A stretch of DNA of 28,538 bases from Lachnoclostridium sp. UBA2905 (GTDB lineage: Bacteria > Bacillota > Clostridia > Lachnospirales > Lachnospiraceae). How positions within the stretch are numbered: position 1 is the stretch's first letter; each line of letters starts with the position of its first letter. Below the pieces are notes generated by a model. That model saw only the letters and a list, made by a program, of their open reading frames with translations, was not told the DNA's origin and searched no databases. The position numbers and the translations under genes are program-made. The stretch is taken from NCBI GenBank assembly GCA_002349525.1, contig DEDL01000008.1, forward strand, positions 169,599-198,136. Direction: 5' to 3'. This document shows positions 7,369 to 15,307 of the stretch, piece after piece.

Positions 7369-8799
7369 TTGATTAAAGAAAACCAGAAGCTTCTTAATCT
7401 GATACACCTGATAATAGATGCTCTTATTATAGTAGCTTCATTTATTATGGCATATTATCTCAGATTTAATGTTAAATACAGCCCATTAATAAAACTTCAT
7501 ATTATAAAGGAGCCATTTGGATATTATTTTCCTATGGCTAAATATATGGAGATGCTGCTCTTTTTAATACCGTTTTATATAATTGCATACTTTTTCTTTC
7601 ATTTGTATGACCCAAAACGTACTTCAAGACGAGTTACAACATTGTGGGCCCTTATTAAGGCTAACGCTGTGGGAATTGTATATTGTACAACGGTTCTTTA
7701 TTTTATGAACGCAACATATTATGCAAGACTTTTCCTGGGTATATTTTTCTTTCTTAATACTATATGCGATTTCTGGTTCAGATATATCGTCACTAAGATT
7801 TTGAAGAAAATGCGCCGTCGTGGCAAGAATCTTAAGCACGTTCTTCTTGTAGGATATGGACGAGCAGCGGATGCTTATATTGACAGAATGCTTACCCACA
7901 ATGACTGGGGTTATTATATTCACGGTGTACTTGACGATAACAGAGCTATTGGAACCAAGTATCGTGGTGTTGAAGTTATTGGAACAATTGACAGTCTTCC
8001 AGAGCTTCTTGCCACCAACGAATACGACGAAATTGTTATTACCCTTAATATAGAAGAGTATTCAAAGCTCGAGAATATTGTTGTTACAACTGAAAAATAC
8101 GGTGTTCACACCAAGTTTGTACCGGATTACAATAATATAATCCCAACAAAACCTTATACAGAGGATCTTGACGGACTTCCTGTTATCCACGTACGTAATG
8201 TTCCTTTGAGCAGTCCAATCAACAGGGCATTAAAGCGTCTTGTAGATATATTTGGTTCAATATTCTGTATCATAATATTTGCAATTCCAATGCTTGTTGT
8301 AGCCGCCCTTGTCAAATTCACCTCGCCTGGACCACTCATTTTCAAGCAGAAAAGAATTGGTCTTCATAACAGGGAATTTAATATGTACAAGTTCCGCTCA
8401 ATGAGAGTTCAGACTGCTGCCGAAGAAAAGAAGGCCTGGACAATCATGAACGATCCCCGTGTCACACCGGTGGGCAAGTTCATACGAAGCACAAGTCTTG
8501 ATGAGCTTCCTCAGTTTTTCAATGTTCTTAAGGGTGACATGAGTCTTGTAGGTCCACGTCCCGAAAGACCATACTATGTTAACAAATTTAAGGAAGAGAT
8601 TCCTCGTTATATGGTTAAGCATCAGGTAAGACCAGGCATCACCGGATGGGCCCAGGTTAATGGGTATCGTGGTGACACCTCCATTAAGCTTAGAATTGAC
8701 TGTGATATATATTATATTGAAAACTGGACACTTGGTCTTGATTTCAAAATACTGTTTTTAACCCTCTTCAAGGGCTTCGTTAATAAAAATGCATACTAA
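7369..8799 (+). CDS. Polyprenyl-phosphate hexose-1-phosphate transferase (exopolysaccharide initiation)
   Basis: A 476-residue membrane enzyme that moves a sugar-1-phosphate from a UDP-sugar onto undecaprenyl phosphate, the first step of capsule or exopolysaccharide assembly. It has four N-terminal membrane helices (first about 130 residues), a Rossmann-like CoA-binding-type domain with VGYGRAA (about 150-250), a fifth hydrophobic segment near 283-305 and the C-terminal catalytic domain with FKQKRIG, YKFRSM, SLDELPQFFNVL and LVGPRPERP. This is the WbaP/WcaJ/CpsE family at normal length. The start is TTG: an in-frame TGA lies just upstream at 7360-7362 and no ATG or GTG is available; AAGG lies about 10 bases before it. 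The sugar cannot be told from sequence. It neighbours an LCP ligase and a GT2 transferase. Confidence 0.93.
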   Translation: MIKENQKLLNLIHLIIDALIIVASFIMAYYLRFNVKYSPLIKLHIIKEPFGYYFPMAKYMEMLLFLIPFYIIAYFFFHLYDPKRTSRRVTTLWALIKANAVGIVYCTTVLYFMNATYYARLFLGIFFFLNTICDFWFRYIVTKILKKMRRRGKNLKHVLLVGYGRAADAYIDRMLTHNDWGYYIHGVLDDNRAIGTKYRGVEVIGTIDSLPELLATNEYDEIVITLNIEEYSKLENIVVTTEKYGVHTKFVPDYNNIIPTKPYTEDLDGLPVIHVRNVPLSSPINRALKRLVDIFGSIFCIIIFAIPMLVVAALVKFTSPGPLIFKQKRIGLHNREFNMYKFRSMRVQTAAEEKKAWTIMNDPRVTPVGKFIRSTSLDELPQFFNVLKGDMSLVGPRPERPYYVNKFKEEIPRYMVKHQVRPGITGWAQVNGYRGDTSIKLRIDCDIYYIENWTLGLDFKILFLTLFKGFVNKNAY

Positions 8800-8827
8800 T
8801 TTCAGGCACGCCTTTGGGCACCTGAAA
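8800..8827 (+). terminator. First hairpin after the sugar transferase
   Basis: TTTCAGG (8800-8806) pairs with CCTGAAA (8821-8827) around a 14-base loop starting at the last base of the stop region. It is followed by AATATTAAG, not a T-run, so on its own it is a weak terminator; it may act with the next hairpin. Confidence 0.4.
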
Positions 8828-8832
8828 ATATT

Positions 8833-8864
8833 AAGCGTCCAGGGTCATATGGCACTGGACGCTT
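8833..8864 (+). terminator. Terminator between the sugar transferase and the LCP gene
   Basis: AAGCGTCCAG (8833-8842) and CTGGACGCTT (8855-8864) form a perfect 10-bp GC-rich stem with a 12-base loop. A broken T-rich run (TTGATTAATATTT) follows on the plus strand. A third hairpin, ACCACTT/AAGTGGT (8887-8893 with 8898-8904), lies in the leader of the LCP gene; its 5' arm could alternatively pair with GTGGT in that gene's ribosome site. Confidence 0.7.
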
Positions 8865-8943
8865 TGATTAATATTTCCTTAAACTCACCACTTACAGAAG
8901 TGGTAATTGTATTAGATCAGGATTAATAAAAGGTGGTTACACT

Positions 8944-9945
8944 ATGGCAAATAAGCGTAAAAGAAAAAAACACACAAAACTTATTCTTCTGATAGAGCTT
9001 GTGCTCATTTTAATTGCAATTGCAGTGGGTATAATTGTTTTACTCTACTCAAAAATAAATAAACCTGACTGGGATGATGGAAAGGTCTACACCAATGAGT
9101 TAAATGATGACAATATGTCAAGGTACATTAATATCGCTCTTTTTGGAGTGGATTCCCGGGCAAATGATCTTACCAAAAACACCCGAAGTGATTCAATAAT
9201 AATTGCAAGTATAAATAAATACACCAACAAAATAAAGCTTCTTTCACTTTACCGTGACACATACGTTTTTATCCCGGAACACGGTTATACAAAGCTTAAC
9301 CACGCTTATGCATATGGTGGTCCAAAGCTTGCAATAGAAACCATCAACCGCAACTTTGATATGAATATTACAGATTATATTACAGTTAATTTCAGCGCAC
9401 TTACAGATGTTATTGATGCTTTGGGTGGCGTTACAATTAATGTAACTTCAGAAGAATTGAATGAAGTTAACAGATATGCAAAGGATGTTGCCAGAATCAA
9501 TGGCAGAGAATGGACTAAAATTGAAAAGGCAGGGGAGCAGACTCTCACCGGTGTTCAGGCTACAGGTTATTCCCGCGTAAGATATTTAAAGGGTGGAGAT
9601 TATGCAAGAGCCGGCCGCCAGCGAACTGTTATAGATGCCATTATAAAAAAGGCCAGACACTCTGGCCCAAAAAAGCTTTATAATGCAGCCGACTGTTTTT
9701 TACCACAGATCGCTACAAGTCTTAGCGGCACCGAATTTGCACGACTTGTATCATTTTTTCCATTGTATAATATAGAAAGCCAGGATGGTTTCCCATTTGA
9801 CAAAACAAATAAGACAATAAATAAGGCAGCGGTTGTAGTCTGCAACACACTGCCTTCTAATGTAAAAAAGTTACATGAATATCTGTTTGAAACTAAAGAT
9901 TATAACCCATCACAAACGGTGGTAAAAATCAGTAACGGATCATGA
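8944..9945 (+). CDS. LytR-CpsA-Psr (LCP) family wall-polymer ligase
   Basis: A 333-residue protein with a very basic N-terminus, one membrane helix (about 13-36) and an extracellular LCP domain (about 55-235). Family marks are the segment ALFGVDSR, the arginine-rich pairs in TRSDSI and LLSLYRDTYV, the ALGGVTI core, and a GVQATGYSRVRY end. LCP enzymes move polyprenyl-linked polymers such as teichoic acid or capsule to peptidoglycan, which fits the initiating transferase just upstream. AGGTGG lies 8 bases before ATG 8944. The last six bases overlap the convergent GT2 gene, so the two stop codons sit back to back and there is no terminator between them. Confidence 0.93.
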   Translation: MANKRKRKKHTKLILLIELVLILIAIAVGIIVLLYSKINKPDWDDGKVYTNELNDDNMSRYINIALFGVDSRANDLTKNTRSDSIIIASINKYTNKIKLLSLYRDTYVFIPEHGYTKLNHAYAYGGPKLAIETINRNFDMNITDYITVNFSALTDVIDALGGVTINVTSEELNEVNRYAKDVARINGREWTKIEKAGEQTLTGVQATGYSRVRYLKGGDYARAGRQRTVIDAIIKKARHSGPKKLYNAADCFLPQIATSLSGTEFARLVSFFPLYNIESQDGFPFDKTNKTINKAAVVVCNTLPSNVKKLHEYLFETKDYNPSQTVVKISNGS

Positions 9946-10956
9946 AAATCCAAATATTCTCTGTGAAAGCTTATAGCCGGCAACGATAATTCTTCGACCG
10001 GCTGAGCTTTTCATCTGCATAGGTCTTCCAAGCATAGTTCTGTTCACAAGCTTATACATTCCCGGATTTGATGCCTTAAGGTACTCCCAAAGATGCTTAC
10101 GCTTTTTCAGACTTTCTTCAGAGCCTTCCTTAACTAAAAGTGCTGAACTTACGGTACATATCATGGAAAGATACTTAACCATATAATTTCTCAATTTGAC
10201 ATCTTCAATTTTTGTAACATCACATGAATCAATCATAATACGGTTCACACGGAGCTGCTGGTCAATTCTCCTTATCATTATCTCCTCATTTACCGACTGA
10301 TCTTCCCTTCCAATAAAATATCTGTAGAGATTAACATCCATATAATACATAAGCTTAACATATGGAAGTGGCTGATATACAAATATATTATCAACATAGA
10401 ATGTATGCTCCGGAAGCTTAAGTCCACAGTCTTTAAGCATCTGTGTTCTGTATATAACCGAATGCATAAGAATATTCTGACTGATTCTGAAATGCTTGAG
10501 CTCTGACCAGGTAAATAATTCATCTACAGGCATTGCAGATCTGTAATTGATTATTCTTCTCTTGCCTGCACTTGGTTTTTCATAAACATAATTAGCAATC
10601 AGCATATCAAGCTTAATCTCTTCATGTATCATTCTTTTAAGAAGCTTAAGCACTTCTAAAAGAGACTTTTTGTCAAACCAGTCATCACTGTCAAGAACCT
10701 TATAATATACACCTGATGCGTTAGCCAGGCCTGCATTCACTGCACTTCCATGTCCACCATTCTCTTTGGAAATAAGCTTGACAATTCCAGGATACTGCTT
10801 CTCATACTGAGCACCAATTTCCTTAGTATTGTCCTTAGAACCGTCATCTACAACAATTATCTCAACATCGTCTCCTCCAGGAAGAACAGACTCTATTGCC
10901 TTTTTCATATATTCCTGCGAATTATAACAAGGAATTGCCACTGTTAAAACTTTCAT
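9940..10956 (-). CDS. Family 2 glycosyltransferase
   Basis: A 338-residue GT-A fold glycosyltransferase. The N-terminal half carries the family marks: VAIPCYNSQEY, VDDGSKDNT and the metal-binding DSDDW near residue 90, with ENGGHGSAVNAG between. There are no membrane helices, so it is cytoplasmic or peripheral, adding sugars to lipid-linked or surface polysaccharide or teichoic-acid chains. GGGGAA lies before ATG 10956. It is convergent with the LCP ligase and has its own promoter at 10992-11020. The sugar and acceptor cannot be deduced. Confidence 0.92.
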   Translation of the reverse strand: MKVLTVAIPCYNSQEYMKKAIESVLPGGDDVEIIVVDDGSKDNTKEIGAQYEKQYPGIVKLISKENGGHGSAVNAGLANASGVYYKVLDSDDWFDKKSLLEVLKLLKRMIHEEIKLDMLIANYVYEKPSAGKRRIINYRSAMPVDELFTWSELKHFRISQNILMHSVIYRTQMLKDCGLKLPEHTFYVDNIFVYQPLPYVKLMYYMDVNLYRYFIGREDQSVNEEIMIRRIDQQLRVNRIMIDSCDVTKIEDVKLRNYMVKYLSMICTVSSALLVKEGSEESLKKRKHLWEYLKASNPGMYKLVNRTMLGRPMQMKSSAGRRIIVAGYKLSQRIFGFS

Positions 10957-10991
10957 GTTAGTTCCCCTTTCCTATTAACACATTACACTTA

Positions 10992-11020
10992 ATAATATCA
11001 TAGTAAATGTTTTATTGCAA
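10992..11020 (-). promoter_or_regulatory. Strong sigma-A promoter for the GT2 gene
   Basis: On the minus strand TTGCAA (11015-11020), a 17-base spacer and TATTAT (10992-10997), with a TGA just before the -10 that gives an extended -10 element. The start codon is 35 bases further on. Confidence 0.7.
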
Positions 11021-11091
11021 ACACATATGGCTGACTATTCCTATTTCCTTACCATATCAATATTCCCTTTTTGCCGGGTCATTCAGTTCAA

Positions 11092-11113
11092 ACGCACGTG
11101 AGACCTTGTGCGT
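11092..11113 (-). terminator. Possible weak terminator after the HD hydrolase
   Basis: ACGCAC (11092-11097) pairs with GTGCGT (11108-11113), starting about 15 bases after the stop codon on the minus strand. Only a TTT follows the stem, so it is weak. Confidence 0.35.
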
Positions 11114-11127
11114 GATTCTTATCAGTG

Positions 11128-11610
11128 TCAGCTTTGCTTACAACTATCTTCCAGCCTTTTAACCAAATCAGCAATTCCCGGTGCCAGATCCATATACCAC
11201 TTTTTGGTCTCATCAATATATTTTCTCTTAAATTTCTCATCTGTACAAAAGGCTGTTTGCAGATTATGAAGTCTGTCTGCACCCTTTACGAGCTTTGCCA
11301 TGGCATTGCCTTCAATTCCTGACATATATTCTGCCATGTCATATCCCTTTTTCTTGGTAAGAAGCCTGACAGCCTGTAAAACCTCTGGTCCGCCAATAGT
11401 CTCAATCTCTTCTTCCTTTGCATCCGTATCCTCTAAAAGGTCATGAAATAAAGCAGTTATACGTGCATCCGTATCTCCGCCCCACTCCTTCACAATTTTT
11501 TCAACTGCCACCGGATGGGTAATATATGGTTCTCCTCCAATACGACACTGGCCTTCATGTTTTCTGGTTGCATAATCAAGTGCTTCTTTTAATCTTTCAG
11601 TATCATTCAT
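11128..11610 (-). CDS. Stand-alone RelA/SpoT-like HD hydrolase (MESH1-like)
   Basis: A 160-residue HD-domain protein matching the hydrolase half of RelA/SpoT enzymes: HEGQCRIGGEPYITHP near the start, His32, His56-Asp57 (ALFHDLLEDT) and Asp112 (KGADRLHNL) are the four expected metal ligands. There is no synthetase, TGS or ACT domain. Proteins of this shape can hydrolyse (p)ppGpp, though some act on other nucleotides. ATG 11610 has GGGG 9 bases before it; a GTG at 11625 would swallow that site. It is co-directional with the two-component pair, 94 bases after the kinase stop, and may be co-transcribed. Confidence 0.85.
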   Translation of the reverse strand: MNDTERLKEALDYATRKHEGQCRIGGEPYITHPVAVEKIVKEWGGDTDARITALFHDLLEDTDAKEEEIETIGGPEVLQAVRLLTKKKGYDMAEYMSGIEGNAMAKLVKGADRLHNLQTAFCTDEKFKRKYIDETKKWYMDLAPGIADLVKRLEDSCKQS

Positions 11611-11704
11611 AATATCAGGCCCCACTTATCTCATACGGCATCTAATCACTACGTGATAGTCCACAACAACTTAAGTAATTCATCCTGAAAAAGATTCTTT
11701 ACCA

Positions 11705-13180
11705 CTACATGGGTGGTTCAATACTGTCAAATGTAAATGTAAACCTTGTACCTTCTCCCGGCTTACTGTAAACCTCTACCTTACCATTATGTCTGGCTGC
11801 AATTGCCTTTGCAATAACAAGTCCCAGTCCCGATCCCTTTTCATTCATCTGAAGCTTGGATTTGTAGAACTTTTCAAAAATATACGGAAGCATATCCTCA
11901 TCAATTCCGATTCCATAGTCCTTTATACTTGCCTTAAGCTTTTCACCTTTTTCAAGTTTAATATCAATATATGAATTCTCATGCGAAAACTTAATGGCAT
12001 TGTCAAGTATAATGAGGAACATCTGCCTTAATCTGTCATAATCTCCTGACATAAAACAATATTCATCATTGTATTCCATTCGTATAGTAATATTCTTTTT
12101 CTCACTTAAAACCCTTGCGCTTTTTACAGCATTCTCAAATATCTGCACCAGGCTTACCGGTTCAAGATTAAGCATAAAATCAGGATTCTGCATCTTTGAA
12201 AGAGTAAGAAGATCTCCCACAAGACGTTCCATTCCCTTGCACTCATTTAACATACGTTCGTACATATTCTTAATCTTGTCATTATCTGTAATTATACCAT
12301 CATTAAGAGTCTCTGTATAGCCTCTCATAACCGTAATAGGAGTTCTGAGTTCATGGGAAACATTGGCAAAGAAATCCATTCTGCTCCTGTCGATTTCCTT
12401 TCTTATCTTTTCATTCTCAGCAAGTCTGTCAGACAAAACATCCACTGTTTCAGCTAGCTCACCTATCTCTCCGCTGACACTGACTCCTGTTTTGGTTTCA
12501 TAGGCACCCTCTGCCAGGATTCTTGCTGTACGTCCAATTTTACTAATAGGTCCGGATAACTGCTTTGACAGTAAAAATGATATACACATGGATACAAACC
12601 ATGCACTTAAAAGTGCAATAAAAACTGTTTTTTCTACATTATCAACAGTTTCAACTCTTTTAGCATAATTGGCATTAAGAAGAACTCCTCCAATTACATT
12701 ACCACCAGAGTCATGTACTGGTGCCCCGGCCCTTATGAGCTCTTCATCATACATATCGTCATAGCCATAGTTGCTGTATACTCCGTCCTTGGTATACACC
12801 CTCTTCATAACACGGGACATTCCCTTTGAAAGCTCTTTATATTTCAGATTAGAATTAGTATAGGCACTTCTCAAATGATTTATTGACTTATAATATGGCA
12901 TAATCCATACATCTACATTCTGACTTTCAAGCAGTGCCTGAGTAGCATCCATATAATCTGAATAACCATTTTCTTCACCGCTTTCTGAATATTCTTCAAC
13001 CTTATCTGCAATCTCTCCTGCATCTATTTCTAACTGTTCCCTGAACTCATGTATTGTATTCCTGCTGTAAAGACGAAAAAACACCACCCCTACCAGTAAT
13101 ACCAGTACGGATGATGTTATTCCGAATATACAGAAAAATCTGAAATACAACTTGTTATAAAATCGTATCTTCTTCTGCAC
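11705..13180 (-). CDS. Sensor histidine kinase (HAMP-HisKA-HATPase)
   Basis: A 491-residue membrane kinase. It has a first membrane helix (about 13-36), an extracellular sensing loop (about 40-183), a second helix (about 184-205), HAMP (about 203-256), HisKA with His276 in ANVSHELRTP, and an ATPase domain ending with ILDNAIKFS, DYGIGID, FEKFYKS and GSGLGLVIAKAIA. It autophosphorylates on His276 and passes phosphate to the regulator encoded just upstream. The start is a GTG one base after the regulator's TAG, with its ribosome site inside the regulator's last codons (GGGCAGGA), so translation is probably coupled. The stimulus is unknown; wall stress would fit the HtrA and LCP neighbours but is only a guess. 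Confidence 0.95.
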   Translation of the reverse strand: MQKKIRFYNKLYFRFFCIFGITSSVLVLLVGVVFFRLYSRNTIHEFREQLEIDAGEIADKVEEYSESGEENGYSDYMDATQALLESQNVDVWIMPYYKSINHLRSAYTNSNLKYKELSKGMSRVMKRVYTKDGVYSNYGYDDMYDEELIRAGAPVHDSGGNVIGGVLLNANYAKRVETVDNVEKTVFIALLSAWFVSMCISFLLSKQLSGPISKIGRTARILAEGAYETKTGVSVSGEIGELAETVDVLSDRLAENEKIRKEIDRSRMDFFANVSHELRTPITVMRGYTETLNDGIITDNDKIKNMYERMLNECKGMERLVGDLLTLSKMQNPDFMLNLEPVSLVQIFENAVKSARVLSEKKNITIRMEYNDEYCFMSGDYDRLRQMFLIILDNAIKFSHENSYIDIKLEKGEKLKASIKDYGIGIDEDMLPYIFEKFYKSKLQMNEKGSGLGLVIAKAIAARHNGKVEVYSKPGEGTRFTFTFDSIEPPM

Positions 13181-13181
13181 A

Positions 13182-13874
13182 CTAATCCTGCCCTTCTAAT
13201 TCAAACTTATAACCCAGACCCCATATAGTTCTTATAGACCATTCTGGATGATCTACCTTATCAATTTTTGCACGAAGTCTTTTAATATGTGAATCAACAG
13301 TCCTGCTGTCGCCGTAATAATCTATTCCCCACAAGCTGTCAAGAAGGTTGTCTCTGGTAAATACCTTATTAGGATTACCGGCAAGAATCCACATGGTTTC
13401 TATCTCCTTCTTAGTAAGTGGAATCTTCTTTCCTGATATGGAAAGACTATACTCTTCAATATTAATCTGCAGTGTGCTTATATTAAGAACATTCTTGTCA
13501 TCAGAATTGCCTCTGTTGACCCTTCTTAATATTGCCCTTATTCTTGCCATAACCTCACTTGGACTAAATGGTTTAACTATATAATCATCTGCGCCTATAT
13601 CAAGTCCCATTATTCTCTCAAAATCTTCTCCTCTGGCTGTTATAAGAATAATAGGAACTTCTGACTTCTCTCTTATCTCTCTACATACCTGATAACCATC
13701 CTTATAAGGCATCATAACATCAAGAAGCACCAGTACCGGATTGTACTTGTTAAACATATTCACAGCCTCTGCTCCATCAGCGGCAACCACCGGAACATAA
13801 CCCTCTTTTTCAACATAGGCAGATAAAATGTCTGTTATATCTTTATTGTCATCAGCAATTAATATATGTGCCAT
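13182..13874 (-). CDS. OmpR/PhoB-family response regulator
   Basis: A 230-residue regulator. The receiver domain (about 1-120) has acidic residues in IADDN, phospho-acceptor Asp52 (LVLLDVMMP), a Thr in ITARGE and Lys101 (IVKPF). The C-terminal winged helix (about 130-228) shows LTKKEIETMWIL, DSLWGIDYYGDSRTVDSHIK and the GLGYKF end. It forms a two-component system with the kinase that starts one base after it. ATG 13874 follows a perfect AGGAGG. Upstream, a minus-strand TATAAT lies about 35 bases before the start, without a good -35, so an activator may be needed. Confidence 0.95.
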   Translation of the reverse strand: MAHILIADDNKDITDILSAYVEKEGYVPVVAADGAEAVNMFNKYNPVLVLLDVMMPYKDGYQVCREIREKSEVPIILITARGEDFERIMGLDIGADDYIVKPFSPSEVMARIRAILRRVNRGNSDDKNVLNISTLQINIEEYSLSISGKKIPLTKKEIETMWILAGNPNKVFTRDNLLDSLWGIDYYGDSRTVDSHIKRLRAKIDKVDHPEWSIRTIWGLGYKFELEGQD

Positions 13875-14017
13875 GATTAGCCTCCTATCGATTATTTCTC
13901 TGTCATTTTTACCTATTATACATCAAATGCACAAAAAATTGTATCAAATAATTGTCATTTTTTCGTAAGCGTATGCCACGATTATGACAAAATAAGAATA
14001 TATCCTTTATGTTAGTG

Positions 14018-14036
14018 TGAGGTTGTATATACCTCA
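14018..14036 (+). promoter_or_regulatory. Inverted repeat in the leader of the Ig-like protein gene
   Basis: TGAGGT (14018-14023) and ACCTCA (14031-14036) flank a 7-base AT centre, about 75 bases before the start codon. It could be an operator or a small RNA hairpin; neither is proven. Confidence 0.35.
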
Positions 14037-14109
14037 TATAGGATGCACAGACATTTTTGCATTTTCAAATTTAATTCTGATAGTATTATCATCAGGTAAA
14101 GGTGGCATT

Positions 14110-14847
14110 ATGTATATATTTAAAAAAATGAGACAACTTACAATATGTTTTTTTCTCATGTTGGCAATGATTTTACTTCCATGTTTTTCAGTCACTTCCC
14201 AGGCGGCAGTTTCAAGGGATCCAAGACTCAACATAAAATCGCTTTACATGACAAAAAAAGCATTCTACAGATTACGTGTTTACAATATATCTGAAGATTA
14301 TTCCGTAAGCTTTTCATCAAGCAATTCAGATGTTGTATCCATTCGTTCCTCTAACAATACTTCCTGCAGGCTGAAGGCCCGTACCTCCGGAAGTGCAGTT
14401 GTAAGCGCAGTGTTATGCAACAACACAACACAGACTACAACCACACTTAAGTGCAAGGTAACAGTTTCTCCTCCTGCTGTAAGCATTAAATTTAAGAGAA
14501 AGAAGGTAAGGCTTGCACAGAACAATATTGTAAAGCTGAAATATACAATTAAACCCGGTATATCAACAGAACAACCACTGTTTTATTCCGATGATCCTTC
14601 AATCGTATCCATAAGCAGTACCGGAATTATAACAGGTGTTGCTCCCGGCAAGACATCTGTGCATGTACAGATTGCCAATGGACGATTGGGAACATGTGTA
14701 GTAACAGTCACTTCTCCTACTACACCTTCACAATCCCCTTCACCTTCTCCATCAGCCACATTTGAGCCTGATGGCAAAGCTAAGGAAAACACTTCTCCGG
14801 TAATACGTACAAGAAAACCAGAAGAGGCGGCAGTACCAGACAGATAA
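14110..14847 (+). CDS. Secreted protein with bacterial Ig-like (BIG2) domains
   Basis: A 245-residue exported protein. It has a signal peptide (about 1-32, ending SQAA), a first divergent Ig-like domain (about 35-125) and a clearer BIG2 domain (about 127-205) with the pattern SDDPSIVSIS, then GIITGVAPGKTSVHV. A Pro/Ser-rich linker (TPSQSPSPSPS) leads into a charged tail. BIG2 domains are found in surface and secreted proteins, often in adhesion or as carriers of other modules; no catalytic domain is present. ATG 14110 follows AAAGGTGG. There is no LPXTG or lipobox, so it is released or held non-covalently. The stop codon overlaps the first copy of a 23-bp tandem repeat. Confidence 0.85.
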   Translation: MYIFKKMRQLTICFFLMLAMILLPCFSVTSQAAVSRDPRLNIKSLYMTKKAFYRLRVYNISEDYSVSFSSSNSDVVSIRSSNNTSCRLKARTSGSAVVSAVLCNNTTQTTTTLKCKVTVSPPAVSIKFKRKKVRLAQNNIVKLKYTIKPGISTEQPLFYSDDPSIVSISSTGIITGVAPGKTSVHVQIANGRLGTCVVTVTSPTTPSQSPSPSPSATFEPDGKAKENTSPVIRTRKPEEAAVPDR

Positions 14848-14934
14848 AATACAAATGTTAATCATATAAAATGCAAACTATTAATCACATAAAATGCAAA
14901 CTATTAATCATATAAAATACAAATTTTTAATCAT
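14844..14934. repeat. Four tandem copies of a 22-23-bp AT-rich repeat
   Basis: Copies lie at 14844-14865, 14866-14888, 14889-14911 and 14912-14934, each starting ATAAAATnCAAA and ending TTAATCA plus one base. The two central copies differ only at their last base; the outer two share an A at the variable position. The first copy contains the TAA stop of the Ig-like gene. There are no unique spacers. Confidence 0.9.
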
Positions 14935-14936
14935 TT

Positions 14937-14963
14937 TTGTCGGAACTTGCGGCGAGTTATAAT
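14937..14963 (+). promoter_or_regulatory. Candidate promoter for the zinc-ribbon gene
   Basis: A perfect TATAAT (14958-14963) has TTGTCG (14937-14942) 15 bases before it, a short spacer. A transcript would begin at about 14970, exactly where the first arm of the long inverted repeat starts. Confidence 0.4.
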
Positions 14964-14970
14964 TGAATTA

Positions 14971-15055
14971 TTAAGCATGAATGTATACACTAGATTTAAG
15001 GGCATCGACACATCGATTACCAAATTAATCTCAGGAGTTGACCATTCATGCTTAA
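14971..15055 (+). promoter_or_regulatory. Long-range 13-bp inverted repeat covering a start codon
   Basis: TTAAGCATGAATG (14971-14983) is the exact reverse complement of CATTCATGCTTAA (15043-15055). The second arm contains the ATG (15048) of the zinc-ribbon gene; the ribosome site AGGAG (15033-15037) lies in the 59-base loop. In RNA the leader could fold so that the start codon is double-stranded, suggesting translational control by temperature, a ligand or a protein. Confidence 0.6.
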
Positions 15056-15227
15056 AGTTTATATATGCGAAAAATGCGGACGCTACAGATTCGTAACTAA
15101 TCATAATTACATATGCTACAAATGCGATAAACCAATGAAGCTTAGTAATATCGAATACGAAAAATATATTACTCTTGATGCAATCAGCAGGCAGAAAATC
15201 ATAGAAGGCTATATGATTCATTCGTAA
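15048..15227 (+). CDS. Small zinc-ribbon protein, 59 residues
   Basis: ATG 15048 is preceded by AGGAG 10 bases upstream and the frame runs to TAA at 15225. The product begins MLKVYICEKCGRYRF and has two CxxC knuckles, Cys7/Cys10 and Cys23/Cys26, about 12 residues apart, the layout of a one-zinc ribbon or rubredoxin-like fold. The last 30 residues are charged and probably helical. I recognise the fold but not the family; small ribbons of this type bind nucleic acid or protein partners. The antisense frame is open but has no ribosome site. The leader carries a long inverted repeat that hides the start codon. Confidence 0.75.
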   Translation: MLKVYICEKCGRYRFVTNHNYICYKCDKPMKLSNIEYEKYITLDAISRQKIIEGYMIHS

Positions 15228-15307
15228 ATTCTCCCTTTTACAAACCTCCCAAAAATATTATCATTGAATTATCTGTTATTAAAATGATGACGGAGGACAA
15301 TAACATA

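Noticed and set aside
14931..15221. 96-residue minus-strand open frame
   Set aside because: It is antisense to the zinc-ribbon gene, which has a good ribosome site and paired CxxC motifs. The minus frame has neither a ribosome site nor a known motif.
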